Shown one piece after another: positions 25,035 through 35,665 of a stretch of DNA of 64,000 bases (position 1 is the first letter of the stretch; each line of letters starts with the position of its first letter). Below the pieces are notes generated by a model. That model saw only the letters and a list, made by a program, of their open reading frames with translations. It did not search any database and had not been told where the DNA came from. Source of the DNA: Phocoena phocoena (taxonomy: Eukaryota; Chordata; Mammalia; Artiodactyla; Phocoenidae); assembly GCF_963924675.1 (NCBI RefSeq), contig NC_089220.1:113042697-113106696 (forward strand), given 5' to 3'. The translations under genes and the position numbers were made by a program.

Positions 25035-26210
25035 CTTGATCTTTCTTATTATAGAAACTTTAGAACATATACAAAATAATATCACAAAAGTAAATACAGT
25101 AGTATCATTACCCAACCAGCTACAATAATTATTAACTCACAACTAATCCTATTTCAACTATACCCCCCACTTACTTCTCCCACCCACCCACAGATTATTT
25201 TGAAGCAAATTCCAGACTTCACATTATTTCACCTGTAAATACTATACTTTTAAATGTTTCCCTGAAAGACAGACCTCTTTATAAACATAATCCCATTACT
25301 ACCATTGTCACACTTAAATCTTTTAAAATAATAATTCCATATTATCAACACAAATCCAGTTGGCATTTACATTTCCTCAATTGTCTTATAAACTTTTATT
25401 TTTACAATTATTTAATCAGGGTCAAATGAAGTCTACCATTGTGATTAGTTAATATGTCTCCTAAATCTCTCTTAATATCTAGATTTCTCCTCCATTTTCT
25501 TCTTCTTCTTATAATGTATTTTTGAAAAAACTAGGCCATTTGTTCTAGAGTTTCCCATGATTAGAATTTTGCTCATTGCATCCCCATGTTTCTCTGTCCT
25601 CTGTATTTTCTGTAAAATGGTGGTTAGCTCTAGAGGCCTATCATATTCAGGTTTGGCTTTTTTGGCAAGACTGTTACTTAGTAGAAATGAATATTTCCAT
25701 CAGGAGATAAATTATGTCCAACTGTCTTTTTTCTGAGACATTAGTAGCTACTCATAAATGACTGTCTGGATTCTATATCCATTAATTCATGGGGAGCTGT
25801 AAAATTGTGATATACTAATTCTATCGTCCCTTCTTCATCTATTAGCTGGGGTGAAATACCTGTTATAAAAAAGAAACTTCCCCTTATTGAGTATTTGGTT
25901 ACCCTGAGAAAAAGCCCAAGTTTCATTCTTTCTCTTTATTTTCTGGATCTTAAGAGAACACATCAGTTCTTCATTATGAACTCAAAGATTTATTAAAGAA
26001 TTCAGTCCAGTGCCATATTATCCTTATTGATGATCAAACAGTCCCCATCACTGGTCGCCTCTTCAAGTTGGCTCCCTCTCGCGTCCTGATCTTTGATAAC
26101 TTCTTTGCCTTCTAGTGTGACAAAGGATGCCATGCTCATCTTGCACATTTTCTGCTCCCAACTTGGAATTATCCATTTCTTCAAAGATGACCTAATTATT
26201 AATTCAGTCT
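25035..26210 (+). mobile_element. Old L1 3' region (L1M-type)
   Basis: Contains 'aagcaaattccagacttcac', 'ctgtattttctgtaaaatgg', 'ttagctctagaggcctatca', 'gagaaaaagcccaagtttca' and 'gatgccatgctcatcttgca'. I recall these blocks in this order from the 3' region of old mammalian L1 elements. Frames within it are remnants. Confidence 0.6.
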
Positions 26211-26214
26211 TGAG

Positions 26215-27316
26215 CCTAGCTCATGTGTGCCATAAATGTTTCCCAAACTAAACAAGGCAACTGCCTTATTTTGAAACTAATGATTTTAAACTTGAAAAAT
26301 GTGTATGATGCACAATACATAAATGCACAACCATTACTCCACTCTTATTAAAAGAAGTAATTAAAATGCTTAACTACTCATCATTTAAGTTCTTGGACTC
26401 ATTATGTACTAAAAGACATACCAGAGCAACTCAACCCTTCTGATCTGGTATTATAATAAGGTTCAGCAAATAAAGTCAGCGTGATGACCTGGGCAAAACT
26501 GCTGCTGGGCTGAAATCCAGAAGTATAAAAAGAGGGCTTCTTTATTGTGATCTTCCTTCAAGAACCCCAAGAAATACAACGCAGGGGTAACCCTAGGAAA
26601 CTGTCTGAATAAAGCTTTAATTAAGGTAAACATTTTTAATTAAAGGTTGGCATCTTGAATGAAAATGAGTAAACACCGCTCAATTAAGTATCTTGTGTTT
26701 AAACTAAACATAACTATTTGTGATCTTAATGTTCACATTACCACAAAATCATCAATATAAGAATAACAATAACATCCTTTCAAACACGCCCACATCCCTG
26801 AGTGGAAAACACAAATGCTTCATTCTCGAAATCACAACTAAAATCATATTTAATCCTTTATGCTTTCTAAATAATCTCAAACTTCTACTGTTGGTGGAAA
26901 CCAAAAGAAGTTTTTTAAAGATTTTTCAGTTGTTATATTTGTAACTCTAAATTCTTTTAGAAATACCGAAATTTTCTCAGGGTACTGAGACATTACGAAG
27001 ATGCTTTAGAACGTACTTGGTTGCTGATTTATAAAATTCATTGCCCCATTTTAACAGAAGCCTAAAGAAAGGGCAGCGAAAATAATCACTGAAGAACCAC
27101 CCAGGTCAGAGATTACCAGTATAGGTACAATTTAAAGTAGAGCCCCCTTCCAAAATGTCTCCTTGCAATACTGCTTTGCAGTTTAATTACTACTCAAATT
27201 TCCTAATCTGAACTAGGTGAAAATAAAACAAGCTTATTCTCACTGTACATATAACTGTACACATAACTGACTGAATATATAATTGACTAGATCTGAAATA
27301 GCATTTACAGTCATTT
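26215..27316. other. Intronic sequence without recognised genes
   Basis: Unique AT-rich sequence. No repeat or gene signal that I can support. Confidence 0.5.
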
Positions 27317-27678
27317 TTTTTTAATTACCACTCTTACTTCTTTTTTTTTTTTTTTGGCTGCGTTTGGGTCTCCGCTGCTGCGCTTGGGCTTTCTCTAGTT
27401 GTGGCGAGTGGGGGCTACTCTTCATTGCAGTGTGCGGGCTTCTCATTGCAGTGGCTTCACTTGTTGCAGAGCACGGGCTCTAAGCAAGCAGGCTTCAGTA
27501 TGTGCAGTATGCGGGCTCAGTAGTTGCAGCTCACAGGCCCTAGAGCACAGGCTCAGTAGTTGTGGTGCTCGGGCTTAGCTGCTCTGCGGCATGTAGGATT
27601 TTCCCGGACCAGGGATCGAACCCGTGACCCCTGCATTGGCAGGAGGATTCTCAACCACTGCGCCACCAAGGAAATCCC
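27317..27678 (-). mobile_element. CHR-1 tRNA-derived SINE
   Basis: On the plus strand it reads from a T-rich tail (27341-27355) through 'ggctgcgtttgggtctccgc' to 'cgccaccaaggaaatccc', the inverted head. Target-site duplication tacagtcattt at 27306-27316 and 27679-27689. It includes an extra T-rich segment between the duplication and the main tail. Confidence 0.92.
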
Positions 27679-28169
27679 TACAGTCATTTAATTATCCCTT
27701 TCAGAAACCCGAAGCTCCAATTTAGTAATTAAAAATAAATCTAACAACAAAAATTGTCTTATTTTATGATCAAAAGCTGCAGCTATCTCCAGATTTAGCT
27801 AGTAAAGGACTCTCAAATATATTCTATGCACAACTTATAATTGTGAATTATATTTATTTATATGTGTATAAACACACTCCCATTTAGTGAACTCTAAACT
27901 CATGGACATATTTATAACAACGGTACTACTCAGAATATTTGAAATGCCTTATATAACATATAATTATAATTTAGCATGTTAAGCTAATATGCTACATTTC
28001 ACATATGATAATATCATAAAATATTTACATACCTCAGTCTATTTCTAATGTGTCTCCAGATAAGCTTAAATAAATACATGAAGAAAACTATTTATGAAAT
28101 ACACATTTTAACATTTTTTTCTCAAAGTTGTACAAATCGTGATCATTTCCCTGATGATTAAATGAATGT

Positions 28170-29610
28170 TTTAAGATTCAAAATAGGTAGACACGAGGGG
28201 AAAGTGGAAGAGAAAGAAGAAAGCAAGATGTATACCTCTTACCTTACACCAGAATAAATTCTATATGGATTAGAGAGTTAAATGTAAAAATGAAACAACA
28301 AACAAAAAACTAGATGAAACCAGGGAGATTTTTCTCTTTTTTTGCTTAATATTGTAGAGTGGAAAGGCCAAGATATAACATAAACTTAAAAAGTCACAAA
28401 ATAAAAGGTTGATACATTTAATTGTACAAAAATAACTACACTCTGCATAGCAAAAGCCACCATAAACAAAGTCATACGACAAACAACCAATTAAGAAAAA
28501 ACATTCATATTAAAAAGTATTAAAAAATCCCTCGTGGCGCAGTGGTTAAGAATCTGCCGACGCAGGGGACACGGGTTCGAGCAATGGTCCTGGAAGATCC
28601 CATTTGCCGTGGAGCAACTAAGCCTGTGCACAACTACTGAGCCAGCGCTCTGGAGCCCATGCGCCACAACTACTGAGCTCGCGTGCCACAACTACTGAAG
28701 CCCGCGCGCCTAGAGCCTGTACTCTGCAACATGAGAAGCCCACGCACTGCAACAAAGAGTAGCCCCCGCTCACGGCAACTAGAGAAAGCCGGCGTGCAGC
28801 AACAAAGACCCAATGCAGCCAAAAATAAATTAATTAATTAAAAAAAATAAAATAAAAGGTTAATTTCCCTGATATAAAGTACATACAAATGAATAGGAAA
28901 GAAGTCAACAACCAAATAGAAAAATGGAAAGGGTAAACTGTTCACAGAAAAGAACATGGAAGGAGATTTTAAAAATATGAAAAGATACTCAACTTCACCC
29001 ATAATAAAAGAAATACAAATTCAAACTATCCTGAGATACCGTATTTACCTATCAGGCTGGCAAAACTTAAAAATCTGAGCGAACTTTAAAGAAAAGCATG
29101 GGAAGTGATAATTGCTCACAAATTGGGTACATGATGCACAGAGGAAATTTAACAACATTCTTTAAAATTACATATGCACATATCCTTTAACCCACCAATC
29201 CCACTTTTAGGAACTGATCCTACAAGTATATACACACACACACACCCACTTGAAATATATACAGGTTTATTCATCATAGCATTTTTTATTATAGCAAAAG
29301 ATTCGAATGGGGATGCTCTGAAAGGGCCTAAATACTGGAGTTTAAAAAAATATATGGAACAGCGGGTACAATGTGTTACCATTTCTATAAAGGGTGAATA
29401 CTTGTATTAATATTTCCTTGTATATGCTAAACTCTCTCTGGAGGGATATGCAAGCAATTGATAACACCATTGGCCTCTGAGGAATGGTGGGGGGCAGGCA
29501 GAAAAACTGAAGGACACAGGTGGGAGAGGGGCTTTTCGCTGTAAATAATTTTGTTCCTTTTAAATATTAAGCCATGTACTATGTTACCTATTCAAAAGCA
29601 AATAAATAAA
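28170..29610 (+). mobile_element. Old L1 3' fragment (L1M-type), split by a SINE
   Basis: Before the SINE: 'cttaccttacaccagaataa', 'gtcacaaaataaaaggttga', 'ctctgcatagcaaaagccac'. After it: 'agatactcaacttcacccat', 'ccatcaatcccactttt'-like text and 'gaatggtggggggcaggcag'. This is the order of the L1 ORF2 3' end and 3' UTR in the plus direction. It is interrupted at 28526-28852. Confidence 0.65.
28526..28852 (+). mobile_element. CHR-1 tRNA-derived SINE, 5' end shortened
   Basis: Starts at 'atccctcgtggcgcagtgg', lacking the usual 'gggcttcc', and continues through 'gagcaactaagcctgtgcac' and the repeated 'ccacaactactg' units to 'gcaacaaagacccaatgcag' and a TTAA/A-rich tail. It sits inside an old L1. 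I see no clean target-site duplication. Confidence 0.9.
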
Positions 29611-29614
29611 ATTT

Positions 29615-31055
29615 AAATATTTTTGAAGGCAAAAAGATTTAAAAACAGATGCTCAGCCATAACAATACATACACATGTGACCAAATAGGACATTAGAGAT
29701 TATGGTTTATAGACTGAAAAGCAGAAGGAATCTATTTCCCTTGTACATGTATTGTACTCTATCAATGCTTGGTTTGGTTTTATTAGTCATCACACTCATT
29801 TATTTTCATTTGAATATTTTACAAAATTTATTTGAATATTTAACTAATACTGAGAGATGTTCACTTTTTCTAAGCAGGTAGATTCTATTTTTTTATATAC
29901 CATATATTTCTCTTTATTTTTATGCCGTTATTTTAAGAAAAATGACAGAATGCTCAGTGTAACAAATGCTGAAGATTTAAGCTCAGAGAGATGCGCTTCA
30001 TGTGCCAAATACATAAAGTGCAAACTGGCATGCTGATAATACCAATAACAACTAAATACTCTGCATTTCTAGAAGAGAAAACAGGCTAAAATTAAGGTGT
30101 ACAAACCTAGAAATGGGATGTGAATCCTTGTGCAAACCAAACGGGTATAATACTATGAATAATCCTAGAAAAGTGTATCTTTAAAGCTGAAAACAACCTG
30201 CACTACAAAGAAGTTGAATCTTTAACTCAACTACCTATAGTGACCTCTGATATCACTAAATGACGTTTCTGCCAATTATTTTATTTTAAAAAATAATGTG
30301 AAAGTAATCATTCCTTCTATGGGCTAATTAAACAATTTCATGCTTTATTAAACAATATCAAATCATCAAATATCATGCCATCTGAAGCTATCCCTTTTTT
30401 TTTCTTTGTTTTTTTCAGTTGGGAATTAAAGAGCCAAGTTTCGCCACAATTTCCTTTAAGTCCAAGTAAAATCATCCTAGAAGTAGTCAGGTGGGGAGAA
30501 AGGCAGTTCTGAATTCACTCAAAAGCCAAAGCAGATTAATTAGTATTCTCATAAAAAGCATATAATCATTGGGTAAAACCTATGTAAACTTATTAAGGTC
30601 CATTTTAATTACTCCAAATGGGCAACCAGGCATTTTGAGCATTACATCTCGTTTACGTTTCTGACTCTTCCAAGACTTTTAAAGTAACGTTTATTCTAAT
30701 AATACAGAATGTTGGTGATATGGCCAACTCTTCTAACTTGCCAACTTATCTAAATCCCAACATCTGCAGTCAGGCTGTTTCTCAAGATTTCTGTTCTCCT
30801 GCCAACTTAAGAGAGGCCCTGAGAACTTCTTAGCGTGCACACTGAGGCCGGGCTGCAGATCTGCGCCGAATGGAGGTCTACACGGGTCTGTCCCACAGGT
30901 GAGACTTACACGGTCCCACAGGACAACCACCTTCACTTCCAGGGTCACCACCCATTGGGGGCGTTGTCTTTACAACTACGCTCGATTCCATCTGCCTCAC
31001 TCAGAAATCAAACTTTCCCAGGGACCTCGCGACAGCGTCCAGAACACGACTTCCA
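29615..31055. other. Intronic sequence next to the CpG island
   Basis: AT-rich and apparently unique until about 30830, then rising in GC toward the island. No gene or repeat recognised. A CT/T-rich tract lies at 30393-30415. Confidence 0.5.
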
Positions 31056-31588
31056 CCCAGCCCGGCAGCGCTCACCCACGGAAGGTCCGGAGTCCGGGCG
31101 GGGCGGCGCCAGGTCCACTGCCCTGCCCACCTGGACTGCGGGGCGCCAAGCCCCCGCCCGGCCCGCAGCTCCGGGGACAGCGGGGCGCCCGCCTGGGCCC
31201 CGTGGAATCGCGCCGGGTCAGAGCGCGCTTGGGATACGGCGGCCAGCCCGGGAGAAGGGAGGGGCTGGGGTCGCCGGGGAAGGGCCGGGGTGGGGGACAA
31301 CCCCGAAAACCGAATTGAGGAGGAGGGTGCGATCCAATCCCGAAGGCCAGGAGCTGGGAGACCCCGGGATGAAGGGCAGGAAAGGGATCCGTCGAGGCCC
31401 GGGGGCGGCGGTGGGCAGGGTCCGCAGGGTCTCCGGGCCGACGCGGAGCCCTGGCCAGAAGAGGGAGGAGGAGTCGCCAGGGACGACCCAGCGGGACGCT
31501 CTGAGGCAAAGCCGAGCAGAGGAGGACTCCGCGGCTCGCGGGAGGGCAGCTCCGGGAGTCCGGGGCGCCCACGGGCCGCGGGACTCAC

Positions 31589-31669
31589 CGCGCTGGCAGC
31601 GGCGGCGGCGCCGGACGACGCGGGGCCGGACGCGTCCTGCCTCCTCAGGCGGGACTTGAGGCTCTTCAT
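31589..31669 (-). CDS. UACA: UACA exon 1, coding part (27 codons)
   Basis: Read on the minus strand, the ATG at 31669-31667 opens a frame beginning MKSLKSRLRRQD, followed by a Ser/Ala/Gly-rich stretch ending GPASSGAAAAASA. After exactly 27 codons the frame meets GCG|GTGAGT, a consensus splice donor with the intron starting at 31588, so the junction is phase 0. From memory this matches the N-terminus of the long UACA isoform, where the next exon begins HAADWNKYDD; the run here seems one alanine longer than human. UACA (nucling) is a roughly 1400-residue protein with N-terminal ankyrin repeats and a long coiled coil. It is reported to act in stress-induced apoptosis through the Apaf-1/caspase-9 complex and in NF-kB control. 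The ankyrin and coiled-coil exons are outside the window. Start choice: this is the first ATG for about 400 bp, with G at -3; the in-frame TTG at 31675 is not a credible start. Confidence 0.9.
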
Positions 31670-31860
31670 GGCCAAGTCGTGGCAGTCCCTCTCCCGCTGA
31701 GCGCGGCGTGTCTGATCCGCGCGCGAACCTTAGAGTCTGAGGGCTGCAAGCGCTCAGAGGAGGCGGCAGCGCTGGCAGTCCGGGCCCCACCTGCCTGCCA
31801 CCTGGGGGCCCCCGGCGGCTGTCGGCCCCTGGCGGCGGTCGGCCCAGGGCCTGCGGCGCG
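31670..31860 (-). other. UACA: UACA 5' UTR (approximate extent)
   Basis: This is the minus-strand stretch immediately upstream of the UACA ATG. It is very GC- and CpG-rich and has no ATG in any frame on the minus strand; the nearest upstream one is near 32072. A ribosome scanning from any start site in this interval would first meet the MKSLKS start. The transcription start cannot be fixed from sequence, so the upper boundary is inferred from the CCAAT boxes just beyond it. There is no TATA box, as expected of a CpG-island promoter with dispersed starts. Confidence 0.55.
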
Positions 31861-31875
31861 GCTCCCCTCCCACAG

Positions 31876-31880
31876 CCAAT
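31876..31880. promoter_or_regulatory. CCAAT box, gene-proximal (NF-Y type)
   Basis: CCAAT on the plus strand (ATTGG relative to UACA), about 210 bp upstream of the UACA ATG, in the context cagccaatccg. It is the inner member of a pair. NF-Y recognises this pentamer in either orientation. Confidence 0.6.
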
Positions 31881-31917
31881 CCGCCTGCGACCCTGGCGGG
31901 GATGGGGCCGGCCCCGA

Positions 31918-31922
31918 CCAAT
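31918..31922. promoter_or_regulatory. CCAAT box, distal (NF-Y type)
   Basis: Second plus-strand CCAAT (context cgaccaatagg), 42 bp beyond the first and about 250 bp upstream of the UACA ATG. Paired CCAAT boxes roughly three to four helical turns apart are common in NF-Y-dependent CpG-island promoters. The forward orientation on the plus strand would also suit a divergent plus-strand transcript. Confidence 0.6.
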
Positions 31923-31930
31923 AGGAATCC

Positions 31931-33105
31931 GGGAAGGGGGTGGGACTTCCCTTTCAAACTTAAAAACACCCTTCCTCTCCCTGCTGGAGAAAAAGTTTGG
32001 AACTTCTGATGGGGGAGTGGCAGAGGTGGGCGGCCAGCGGTCTGGAGAGACGCAAGAGGCAGGCTCCAGACCATCGGCGCCCGCCTACCTGGGTGATGGA
32101 GCCTCAGGTCTAGAGAGAGCGTGGGGTCCAGCCTACACCAGCTCTCATCTTCCCGGACTCCCTTCCTCTTACCACCCACGTGCTCTTTCCCAAGTGGAGT
32201 TCCCTTCCTTCCGTCTGATCCCAGAAAGCACTCCTGGTCACCCGCACACACAACGGCTTTCAAGAGCAACTTCCCTTACATCTGAGGATGTTTTACTACA
32301 CAGATCCCAGTATCTGGGAACAACCACGCACATCAGAAACTACAGAAAAAAAAAACATCTTCTAAAGAATAACGTGCTGGTTGTACAGAAACACAAATAG
32401 TTAAGAACAGACTTTGAAAGATGTTATAGAAAAATCAAAGCACATGTCAGGTGCTCAATAATTATTTGTGGAGTCCATAAACCACTGCTTTGGAGGGAAA
32501 GAGATGGAAAATGGAGGGGGAGAGCTTTAATTTAAAAATGGCCAAAGTGATATAAATAGCTGTAAAAGAAAAAAATATTGTCCTTTCTTCAAAAAATTTT
32601 TTTGTTTCCTGTAGAAACACATTACTGGTAAAAGCATAGAGTGTAATTAATTCATCCTACCCAGAAATCTGGATTATTGAGAATTATTTAAGGGAAGGAT
32701 GGGTAAACAGGCAAGTGAGCATCACCCAATAATTTGTTGTTACAGTGACATCTTCAAAAGTCTTCCTTGGAGTCAGTTTTTCCCAGCAAAATGTTTATTC
32801 TAGCATTCACCAATTTGAAAAGACAAACAATCCACATTTCCGACTAGCAAAGTACTCTTTTTGTCTGAAAGGTCAGTTGCTTCTTTGAGTTTCCTTAGAA
32901 TAACTCAAGGTTTCATTCAAATAGTGTAAGAAAGTTTTCAGAACTCTTTTAGAGAGACAGTATTTAAAGACCGTGTTAACCCTTAACAAAATAGTAAGTA
33001 ACAATGAACTACTTGAGAAAATTAATAAATTTTCTCTTGATTAGTTCTATGGAAGGAAATTTTCTTTGACTCCTCCTCCTTCCTCAAGATCCACAGCCAT
33101 TCAGT
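31931..33105. other. Flank immediately upstream of UACA
   Basis: GC falls quickly beyond 31950. The plus-strand frame at 32017-32400 and the minus-strand frame at 31754-32269 have no recognisable domains. A short L2-like tail ('caggtgctcaataattattt') lies near 32450. The remainder looks unique. Confidence 0.5.
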
Positions 33106-33551
33106 TTTGTTGGCTCTTCATAGTATCTGTAGATGGCTAGTTCCTCTGTCCTCAGCTGCCACTGCAGATCCAAAATTATCTCATACCTGGATATTATAGA
33201 AGCTTTCCAATCAGTCACCCGATCTCTAGTCTCACCTCTCCTGTCACTAATAAACTACCAACCACCATCAAAAAATCTTACAAAATATTCCTCCCTTGCT
33301 CAAAAACCTTCAGCAGCTAATGAATAAAATTTACCTCCTTTACTTGGCATTTAAGGCTCAACAACATGAACCCAACCCTGTTCTCCAGCTGACACTCCAA
33401 GCAAATAACTCTTCAGCCCATTCCTCAAGCATGTGTCTTACCTTTTAATTTCCATACCTTTATGCATGTTGATCCCTCCTCCAGTAATTTTCTCTCTGTC
33501 TACATTCATCTAACAAAATCCTACTCCCCCCAAGAATGATGGAAGAGAGCA

Positions 33552-33615
33552 CAAAGGGAGCTTCTAGAGTATTGTACTATTTTCAAAGGGAGTTTCTAGA
33601 GTATTGCACTATTCT
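33552..33615. repeat. 32-bp tandem duplication, two copies
   Basis: Copy one (33552-33583) and copy two (33584-33615) both begin caaagggag and share 29 of 32 bases; the three differences are C/T transitions. The next 40 bp hold a weaker echo ('ataactagtgtg' and 'ataactaatgtg'). Confidence 0.95.
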
Positions 33616-33710
33616 ATCTGATTATATAACTAGTGTGCTGGTTACATAACTAATGTGTTCAGTTTGTGAAAATTCAGTTAGCCTGTAGTCTTTATGATAT
33701 GTACACTTTT

Positions 33711-33923
33711 TTTTTTTTTTTTTTTTTTTTGCAGTACACGGGCCTCTCACTGTTGTGGCCTCTCCCGTTGTGGAGCACAGGCTCCGGACGCGCAGGCTCA
33801 GCGGCCATGGCTCACGGGCCCAGCCGCTCCGCGGCATGTGGGATCTTCCCGGGCCAGGGCACGAACCTGTGTCTCCTGCATTGGCAGGCGGACTCTCAAC
33901 CGCTGCGCCACCAGGGAAGCCCC
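33711..33923 (-). mobile_element. CHR-2 tRNA-derived SINE
   Basis: Inverted full-length copy: T tail, then 'gcagtacacgggcctctcac' through to 'cgccaccagggaagcccc'. Perfect 15-bp target-site duplication gatatgtacactttt at 33696-33710 and 33924-33938. Frames across it are SINE-derived. Confidence 0.97.
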
Positions 33924-34215
33924 GATATGTACACTTTTGTGTGTGTTATACTTTAATAAATTTTTTTAAAATCATACATCCATTCCAAGTGCCCACCTCT
34001 CTAGTAGAGCCTTCTCTGATCACTCAACTGAAAGTGATCTCTCCATCCTCAGAATGATTACCTTGAACCTCTCAGATGATACTAATACATATGTTCTGAG
34101 CTAGCATCATTTCACTACTAGACTTCAAACTTCTTAAAACTAGGGAATAACTGATATATGTTTGAATCCCCTAGAGTGATCAGCATATACTAGGTTCTCA
34201 GTAAATATTTCTGAA

Positions 34216-35660
34216 TAGATTGATGCATTCTTTTTGGTTATTAGAGTGAATTTCTAGTTTGTTGTGTGCATTCACGTAACACAGGATTGGTACTTTCCCT
34301 GTGGTGAATACTGGGTATCTCCTGTAGCATCTAAGTTCTCATAGTCCTGGCCTCTTTTCAGTTGTTACTGGATAAAGCAAAGGAAGCAGACAGAGCCACA
34401 GTACAGCTTGCATCAGTTTCCAAAAATGTTTGGGCAAGTTATTTTTATGAACTGTCTGCACAATGTCCCCATGGTGTCTTGTGTTCAGTGGCCTTTGTGG
34501 ATTTTTCCAGGCTAGAAACTTGATAGCTGATGTCTGCTTATTCCCATTTGAGAGCTGCTAAGTAAATAGCACTGGTTTTTATGTGCAGTACATCTTTTTT
34601 ATATTGATCTGGAAGCTCCCCACATGAAGTAAAGTCACTATTATTAGGAGTCAGCCAGACAGGTTTTGTTTTTTAACTATTACCACTATTATTTATTTTT
34701 ATCTTCCCTTCAGAGCAAAAGGCACTTATCAAATCTGGAAGGAATTTATTTGGTACCATGCTGAATCTATATGAATTTTTTTTTTAGTTTTGCTTCTTGT
34801 GTTTTATAAGATATGAAACCCGGAAGGGAAATGCATCTTTAAAAATTATTTTAATAGGTTACACAGGCACAATGTAAAGATTCTCAAATAATACAGAAGG
34901 GGAAAAGTGAGTCTCCTCACCGCCTCTATTCTTTGTCCCTGGCTGTCAAGGAACTTGTGTTCTAGACTGGGGGACAAAGCTAACATACATCGCTTAACTG
35001 GAGAGCAACTACTTACTGAGCTGTATGGTAGATAGCAGATGTGGGTGGTATTCAGGGAAGGAAAGATCAGGAAATTAGTCTGCATGAAGGGAGGGTACCC
35101 AAGGTTGGGAGGAGCTTCAGTGAGTGCACTGAGAAGGGACACCAAGATGACAAAGGATTCCCCAGGGGCCAGCCATAGCAGATAAGAAAGCACCGTTGGG
35201 AGCTGCTCACCGATAATGATGTGATGATAATGGCAACGAGATGACAAAGACAAGATGAATTAGACACACAGAATCAAAAATTTACACTTAAAACGTTCCC
35301 CTTTCAAGCAGGAAGATCTCCTTCAGACAATCTTCAGTTATGAATTTTATATCCAACGACTTCCCTCTTCATTTTCAGAGCTTCCTGCCAGTCCTGGTAG
35401 CCCCAGGGAACCCAGCCAACAAAGTCAGTCAGTAATTCCATGGAGGATCCCAGAACATCAGTCATTCTCTGCCAGCCCAGATACCAAAGCAGATAGGTGG
35501 CAGAACCACATGTGGCCACGGGGTCCTGAGGAAAGACACCTCCACCTACAACTCATATGGCAGCCCCAGGAATGAAAGACCTGAGGCTGTTTTCACACCT
35601 TCTTCTGTTGTCACAGTCAAAACTAAAACACAATGCATAAGAGAGCTTTAAAAAAAATAA
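34216..35660. other. Intergenic sequence without recognised genes
   Basis: Mostly unique. The minus-strand frame at 34846-35253 (135 codons) lacks known domains. A stretch at about 34840-35100 looks like decayed LINE sequence. Confidence 0.45.
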
Positions 35661-35665
35661 ATAGG

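Larger units (their letters stand above)
1..31588 (-). other. UACA: UACA intron 1, 5' part (continues past the window start)
   Basis: The intron begins with GTGAGT at 31588 and runs toward position 1; its acceptor is not in the window. I looked on the minus strand for the next UACA exon (HAADWNKYDDRLMKAAERG in human) and for the alternative first exon recalled as MMCWFSCAPKNR. I found neither by eye. A long first intron fits the large human gene (about 110 kb, from memory). The content is unique AT-rich sequence plus the repeats listed separately. Confidence 0.75.
31060..31930. promoter_or_regulatory. UACA: CpG island spanning UACA promoter, exon 1 and start of intron 1
   Basis: This is the only long, strongly GC- and CpG-rich block in an otherwise AT-rich window. 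Overlapping GC-box motifs occur at 31095-31105 (gggcggggcgg), with many CGCG and GGCGG words throughout. It starts about 500 bp inside intron 1, covers the coding first exon and ends just past the upstream CCAAT pair. The dense CpGs imply a region normally unmethylated in the germline, consistent with a broadly expressed promoter. Long open frames on both strands here come from the scarcity of AT-rich stop codons. Confidence 0.9.
33110..34215 (+). mobile_element. LINE-2 3' region, split by a SINE
   Basis: Blocks 'aaaaaccttcagcagctaat', 'ggcatttaaggctcaacaac', 'atgtgtcttaccttttaatt' and, after the SINE, 'agtagagccttctctgatca', 'tagacttcaaacttcttaaa' and 'ctaggttctcagtaaatatt' follow the L2 3' order. 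A 32-bp tandem duplication (33552-33615) and a CHR-2 SINE (33711-33923) interrupt it. Confidence 0.7.

Noticed and set aside
1..31588. Further UACA exons, including the alternative first exon recalled as MMCWFSCAPKNR.
   Set aside because: No minus-strand match to the ankyrin-exon start or to the alternative exon was seen. A tblastn of human UACA would settle it.
30835..31659. A 274-codon plus-strand open frame and several long overlapping frames on both strands in the CpG island.
   Set aside because: All are Arg/Pro/Gly/Ala-rich compositional frames in CpG-dense DNA. They overlap one another and the real UACA exon, and show no domain.
31673..31675. In-frame TTG two codons upstream of the UACA ATG as a start.
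   Set aside because: The ATG at 31669 is in reasonable Kozak context (G at -3) and matches the recalled UACA N-terminus. A TTG start is not expected in a mammal.
34846..35253. 135-codon minus-strand frame, hydrophobic and Ser/Leu-rich.
   Set aside because: No family resemblance; overlaps repeat-like sequence and a second frame.
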